Shown here: positions 61,074 to 64,000 of the stretch, in pieces
How positions within the stretch are numbered: position 1 is the stretch's first letter
How the letters are laid out: each line of letters opens with the position of its first letter
From: Sphingomonas sp. SRS2
Lineage (GTDB): Bacteria > Pseudomonadota > Alphaproteobacteria > Sphingomonadales > Sphingomonadaceae
Assembly: GCF_000971055.1 (NCBI RefSeq)
Contig: NZ_LARW01000040.1
Coordinates: forward strand, 107,300-171,299
DNA: 64,000 bases
Direction of reading: 5' to 3'
Notes under the pieces: model-generated
Told to the model about the DNA's origin: nothing
The model's input: the letters and a program-made list of their open reading frames with translations, nothing else
Database searches by the model: none
Made by a program: the position numbers and the translations under genes

Positions 61074-61802
61074 TTAGCGGCGGTCGCCGAGGAACTGCAG
61101 CAGGAAGGTGAACATGTTTACGAAGTCGAGATAGAGCGTCAGCGCGCCCATCACCACCGACTTGCCGACAAAGTCGGTGCCGGCGACGTGATAGTACATG
61201 CTCTTGATCTTCTGCGTGTCATAAGCGGTCAGGCCGGCGAACAGCAGCACGCCGACCGCGCTGATCACCATGTTCATGACGGGCGACTTGAAGAAGATGT
61301 TGAGCAGCGATGCGATCAGCAGACCGACCACGCCCATGATCAGGAAGGTGCCGAAGCCCGACAGGTCCTTCTTCGTCGTATAGCCCCACAGGCTGAGCGA
61401 CGCGAAGGCGGTGGCGGTCGCGAAGAAGGTGATCGCGATCGACGAGCCGGTATACGCCAGGAACAGCGACGACATCGACAGACCCATCACCGCCGCGAAC
61501 GCCCAGAACAGGCCCTGCGCCGCGGTCGTCGACAGCTTGTTGATGCCGAAGCTCAGCACCAGGATGAAGGCGAGCGGCGCGAGCACGATCAACCAGCGCA
61601 GCGGGGTCGCGAAGACCTGTGCCGCCATGCCGGACTCGGCGAACAGCAGCGCGACGACGCCGGTCAGCAGCACGCCCGACGCCATGTAATTGTAGATCGA
61701 GAGCATGTAGGACCGAAGCCCAGCATCGAAAGCCGCCTCGGCCACACCGGCCCGTGTCGCGGCAGGCGCGGCAGTTGCTCGGGGGTCAGACCAGTTTGCC
61801 AT
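61074..61802 (-). CDS. Bax inhibitor-1/YccA family membrane protein
   Basis: A 242-residue protein with seven membrane helices: FDAGLRSYMLSIYNYMASGV, LAPLAFILVLSFGINKLST, AITFFATATAFASLSLWGYT and a C-terminal GALTLYLDFVNMFTFLLQFL with the conserved Asp/Asn. The family (YbhL/YccA, TMBIM) conducts ions or controls FtsH. The ATG at 61802 follows GGAGAG. A terminator closes the unit. Confidence 0.9.
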   Translation of the reverse strand: MANWSDPRATAAPAATRAGVAEAAFDAGLRSYMLSIYNYMASGVLLTGVVALLFAESGMAAQVFATPLRWLIVLAPLAFILVLSFGINKLSTTAAQGLFWAFAAVMGLSMSSLFLAYTGSSIAITFFATATAFASLSLWGYTTKKDLSGFGTFLIMGVVGLLIASLLNIFFKSPVMNMVISAVGVLLFAGLTAYDTQKIKSMYYHVAGTDFVGKSVVMGALTLYLDFVNMFTFLLQFLGDRR

Positions 61803-61944
61803 GATGTAAAACTCTCCAGATAAGGCGGCGGAATGCCGCTTTCCCAACAATATCGGCGTAACCATTGAGTTTTTCAAGCAAATCACGCGTTACATTATGT
61901 CGAACGGGCTTGCGTTACCGTCTCACGACGGGTGAAATGGTCGC

Positions 61945-62479
61945 ATGCACCGGCTTTTTGTCGCCCTGCGCCCGCCACGGGACATGCGTCAGGCGCTGCT
62001 TGCCGCGATGGGCGACATTCCCGGTGCGCGCTGGCAGGACGACGATCAGCTTCATTTGACGCTGCGCTTCATCGGCGATGTCGACCGCCATCTGGCCGAG
62101 GATGTCGCGGCGGCGCTCGGCGCGATCTCGCATCCTCCCCTCACCCTGCGCCTCGACGGCATCGGCTGCTTCGATCGGCGGGGGGCAGATCGACACCATC
62201 TGGGCGGGGGTGACGCCGCACGATGAAGTCCGGTCTCTCCATTCCGCGGTGACGCGTGCATTGACGGGCGCGGGAATCGCGCCCGAGGAGCGCGCCTTCA
62301 AGCCCCACATCACTCTCGCCCGCTTCGGGCGCGGCGCTTTTCCGGCGGGCGCGCTACCGATGCAGCATCTCTGGCCACAGCCGGTCGAAGCACGCTTCGA
62401 CCATGTCCTGCTTTATGAGAGTGAGCTCGGTTCCGCCGGTTCGACCTATTCGGTGATCGAGCGTTACCCGCTCGGCTGA
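61945..62479 (+). pseudogene. thpR: RNA 2',3'-cyclic phosphodiesterase, frameshifted
   Basis: Two overlapping frames read one LigT/ThpR protein. Frame 1 (61945-62226) has MHRLFVALRPPRDMRQAL and first catalytic motif H37-L-T (DQLHLTLRFIGDV). Frame 2 continues with GQIDTIWAGVTPHDEVRSLH and the second motif in KPHITLARFGRGAF, to 62479. The switch is at a run of six G (62180-62185); five G would give one uninterrupted protein of about 178 residues. The C-terminus overlaps the phosphatase gene by 16 bases. Either a real frameshift or a sequencing error. Confidence 0.85.
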
Positions 62480-62949
62480 GCGCGCAGCATGGCGAGCAGG
62501 CCGTCGACACCGAGGCCGATGTCGCGCCAACTCACCTCGAAACGCTCATCCTCGCCGAAATAGGGATCGGCGATGTCTTGGCCGTGACGGCCATCGACGT
62601 GATCGAGCAGCATAGACAATGCGGCACGGGTGTCGGTCGGCTGGAGCCCGCGCAACACCGCCATATTGCTGCGGTCGAGGGCAATGACATGATCGAAACG
62701 CCGGAAGTCCTCGACGCTGACCTGCCGCCCGCGCAATCCACTGATATCCAAGCCGTAGCGTGCGGCGGTGGCGATCGCGCGCGGGTCCGGCGGGCGGCCG
62801 ACATGCCAGTCGCCCGTGCCGGCAGAATCGACCTCGACCGCAAGACCTGCCCTGTCCGCCGCCGCGCGCATGGCCGCCTCCGCAAGCGGCGAGCGGCAGA
62901 TATTACCGAGACAGACGAACAGCAGGCGTGGCGGCGCTGCCGGTGTCAT
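62464..62949 (-). CDS. Low molecular weight protein-tyrosine phosphatase
   Basis: A 161-residue enzyme with the P-loop C13-LGNIC-R19-S in LLFVCLGNICRSPLAEAAMR and the acid Asp in DIADPYFGEDERFEV (DPY). It removes phosphate from tyrosine in the cytoplasm. It is coupled to sodC upstream by ATGA (62946-62949) and converges on thpR, overlapping by 16 bases. Confidence 0.92.
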   Translation of the reverse strand: MTPAAPPRLLFVCLGNICRSPLAEAAMRAAADRAGLAVEVDSAGTGDWHVGRPPDPRAIATAARYGLDISGLRGRQVSVEDFRRFDHVIALDRSNMAVLRGLQPTDTRAALSMLLDHVDGRHGQDIADPYFGEDERFEVSWRDIGLGVDGLLAMLRAQPSG

Positions 62950-63485
62950 TCCGCCTTGACGATGCCGCAGCCGAGACGCCCGCCGGCGTTGCCCGTCGGG
63001 TCGGTCTTGTAATCGTCGGCAGCGGCATGAACGACGATAGCCGCACCATCGGCGTCGAACAGCGGTTCGCTACCGCCCTTGAGCGTCGCGCCCTTCACGG
63101 TCGTCGTGAGCATGCCCGTACCGTCGGCGCCAACCGTCATATTGGGCATGTCGCCCTTATGGGCGCCGGCCGGATTATCATGGCCGTGCTGCTTTTTGCC
63201 CGGGTTCCAATGGCCGCCCGCGCTAGTGAAATCGGGGCCGGTGCACGTGCCGGTGGTGTGGATGTGAACGGCATGAACGCCGGCGGGCAGGCCAACCGCC
63301 TTCACGTCCACATGGATACCATCCTTGTGTTGCGTCAATATAGCCTGGCCTTTGGTCTGGCCCTGACCATCGACGATATCGGCGATCGCCTTACCGCCAT
63401 GATGATGCTCATGCGCCAGGGCCGGCGCCCCAAATGCGCAGCCTACGAACAGCAGCGATGTGGCAGCGAAACTGATCTTGAACAT
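62946..63485 (-). CDS. sodC: Cu/Zn superoxide dismutase
   Basis: A 179-residue periplasmic enzyme. The signal peptide (ISFAATSLLFVGCAFGAPALA) is followed by an N-terminal His cluster (HEHHHGG). The metal ligands are HAVHIHTTGTC (His pair), GGHWNPGKKQHGHDNPAGAH and the Asp/His stretch GDMPNM, and His in AIVVHAAADD; Cys in HTTGTC and GGRLGCGIV form the disulfide. Dismutes superoxide in the periplasm. Coupled to the phosphatase gene downstream. Confidence 0.92.
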   Translation of the reverse strand: MFKISFAATSLLFVGCAFGAPALAHEHHHGGKAIADIVDGQGQTKGQAILTQHKDGIHVDVKAVGLPAGVHAVHIHTTGTCTGPDFTSAGGHWNPGKKQHGHDNPAGAHKGDMPNMTVGADGTGMLTTTVKGATLKGGSEPLFDADGAAIVVHAAADDYKTDPTGNAGGRLGCGIVKAE

Positions 63486-63560
63486 GCTTCTCTCCCGGTA
63501 ATTCGGCCCCCGGCAAACCGATCATGCCGTATCGGCATTGGCGAATAAAGTCTTGATGAC

Positions 63561-63591
63561 AAAGAAAAAGGGCCGACCCGAAGGCCGACCC
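63561..63591 (-). terminator. Intrinsic terminator after the OmpA-family gene
   Basis: On the minus strand GGGTCGGCC (63591-63583), UUCG loop, GGTCGGCCC (63578-63570), then TTTTTCTTT. A 9-bp stem with two G-U pairs and UUCG tetraloop; a strong rho-independent terminator between the OmpA-family gene and sodC. Confidence 0.85.
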
Positions 63592-63631
63592 CAATTCTTG
63601 CCAGTCATCGCCGAAGCGATGGCTGAACCGC

Positions 63632-64000
63632 TTAGCTGCCGAAAGTGATTTCGACGCGGCGGTTCTGCGGCTCGCGGACGCCGTCGGCGGTGTCGACCAG
63701 CGGGCGGCTTTCACCGAACGCTTCAGTCGCAATCGCGCTGTCAGGCACGCCCTTGCCAGCAAGGTAGGACTTCACCGCGTCGGCACGACGCTGCGAAAGG
63801 CCGACATTGTACTGGTCGCCACCCGACTTGTCGGCGTGGCCGGCAAGCTGGACACGGGCCTGGCCGGTCGTCGCATAAGCGTTGGCCGCATTGTCGAGGA
63901 TCGACGCAGCCTCCGCCGTGATGTCCGACTTATCCCAGTCGAAGAACACGATGAACGGACCCGGGCTTTCCACAACCGGCGGAGGCGGAGGCGGCGGAGG
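63632..64000 (-). CDS. OmpA-family outer membrane protein, C-terminal part (cut by window end)
   Basis: The frame is open to the end of the window. It starts in a Pro run (about eight Pro, then VVESPGPF), the typical linker after an outer-membrane beta-barrel. The OmpA domain follows: FIVFFDWDKSDITAEAASIL, DNAANAYATTG, LAGHADKSGGDQYNVGLSQR and RADAVKSYLAGKGVPDSAIA, ending with RRVEITFGS. The domain binds peptidoglycan. The barrel would be upstream on the minus strand, beyond the window. Confidence 0.92.
   Translation of the reverse strand, partial: PPPPPPPPVVESPGPFIVFFDWDKSDITAEAASILDNAANAYATTGQARVQLAGHADKSGGDQYNVGLSQRRADAVKSYLAGKGVPDSAIATEAFGESRPLVDTADGVREPQNRRVEITFGS

Overview
The window looks like a chromosomal segment of a sphingomonad (Alphaproteobacteria, Sphingomonadales). 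It is GC-rich, with tightly packed genes and many ATGA start/stop overlaps. Lineage markers visible in it are two PEP-CTERM proteins with the PEPxxW C-terminus, a UrcA protein, DUF2093 and DUF3309 proteins, several free PilZ and receiver-domain proteins, and promoter-like sequences of the alphaproteobacterial general stress sigma factor EcfG (GGAAC, 16 or 17 bases, then CGTT or GGTT). I see no rRNA, tRNA, CRISPR array, transposase or intact prophage.

Layout. 0-4 kb: end of a hybrid histidine kinase, a DUF3617 and an RcnB-like secreted protein, and an OmpR/EnvZ-type two-component pair. 4-11 kb: a haem-oxygenase-like diiron protein behind an EcfG-type promoter, two cation-coupled amino/dicarboxylic acid transporters, a gamma-glutamyltransferase, and an AT-rich island of two unknown overlapping genes (8.67-9.60 kb). 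11-14 kb: a molybdate module (ModE-like regulator, modABC) followed by the tail of a decayed cytochrome c gene. 14-18 kb: an MFS exporter, PilZ proteins and a 2OG-Fe(II) oxygenase. 18-25 kb: an amino acid permease, proline iminopeptidase and Lrp-type regulator facing kynA-kynU, then a chimeric pseudogene and an MFS transporter. 25-31 kb: CYTH-CHAD protein, L,D-transpeptidase, a 33-residue membrane peptide, an FAD-dependent oxidoreductase, a potassium channel and DUF808.

31-36 kb is the most interesting stretch. It holds a bufferin-type RiPP operon (six-cysteine periplasmic precursor, MNIO/DUF692 modifying enzyme, DUF2063 partner) behind a sequence resembling the Caulobacter SigF promoter (GTAACC-N16-CGTA). 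Next come a DUF3309 gene with an EcfG promoter, two single-domain response regulators, a candidate EcfG-driven small RNA with a C-rich loop resembling Caulobacter GsrN, further hairpins, and a flavin split-barrel pseudogene broken by expansion of an 8-bp tandem repeat.

36-47 kb: SDR, GNAT, a PQQ-dependent sugar dehydrogenase-like protein, a PEP-CTERM protein, a DUF885 peptidase, a transglutaminase, an SPFH/NfeD pair, and a cluster of small unknown genes around an XRE regulator, with an SOS-box match (GTTC-N7-GTTC) and a strong sigma-70 promoter carrying a perfect palindrome. 47-53 kb: sulfate activation (cysD-cysNC-cysQ), UrcA, RidA-purT. 53-64 kb: diguanylate cyclase, Spx/ArsC-like protein, hslUV, a second PEP-CTERM protein, a receiver protein, an alpha/beta hydrolase, an EcfG-type PRC-barrel gene, a WecG-type glycosyltransferase, a BI-1 family protein, a frameshifted thpR, LMW phosphatase-sodC, and an OmpA-family protein cut by the window end.

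Four genes are visibly decayed (cytochrome c, FAD/M24 chimera, split barrel, thpR). At least four transcription units (3.8, 33.6, 34.8 and 60.2 kb) have sequences matching the general stress promoter. All functional calls are from reading the sequence; no database search was run.
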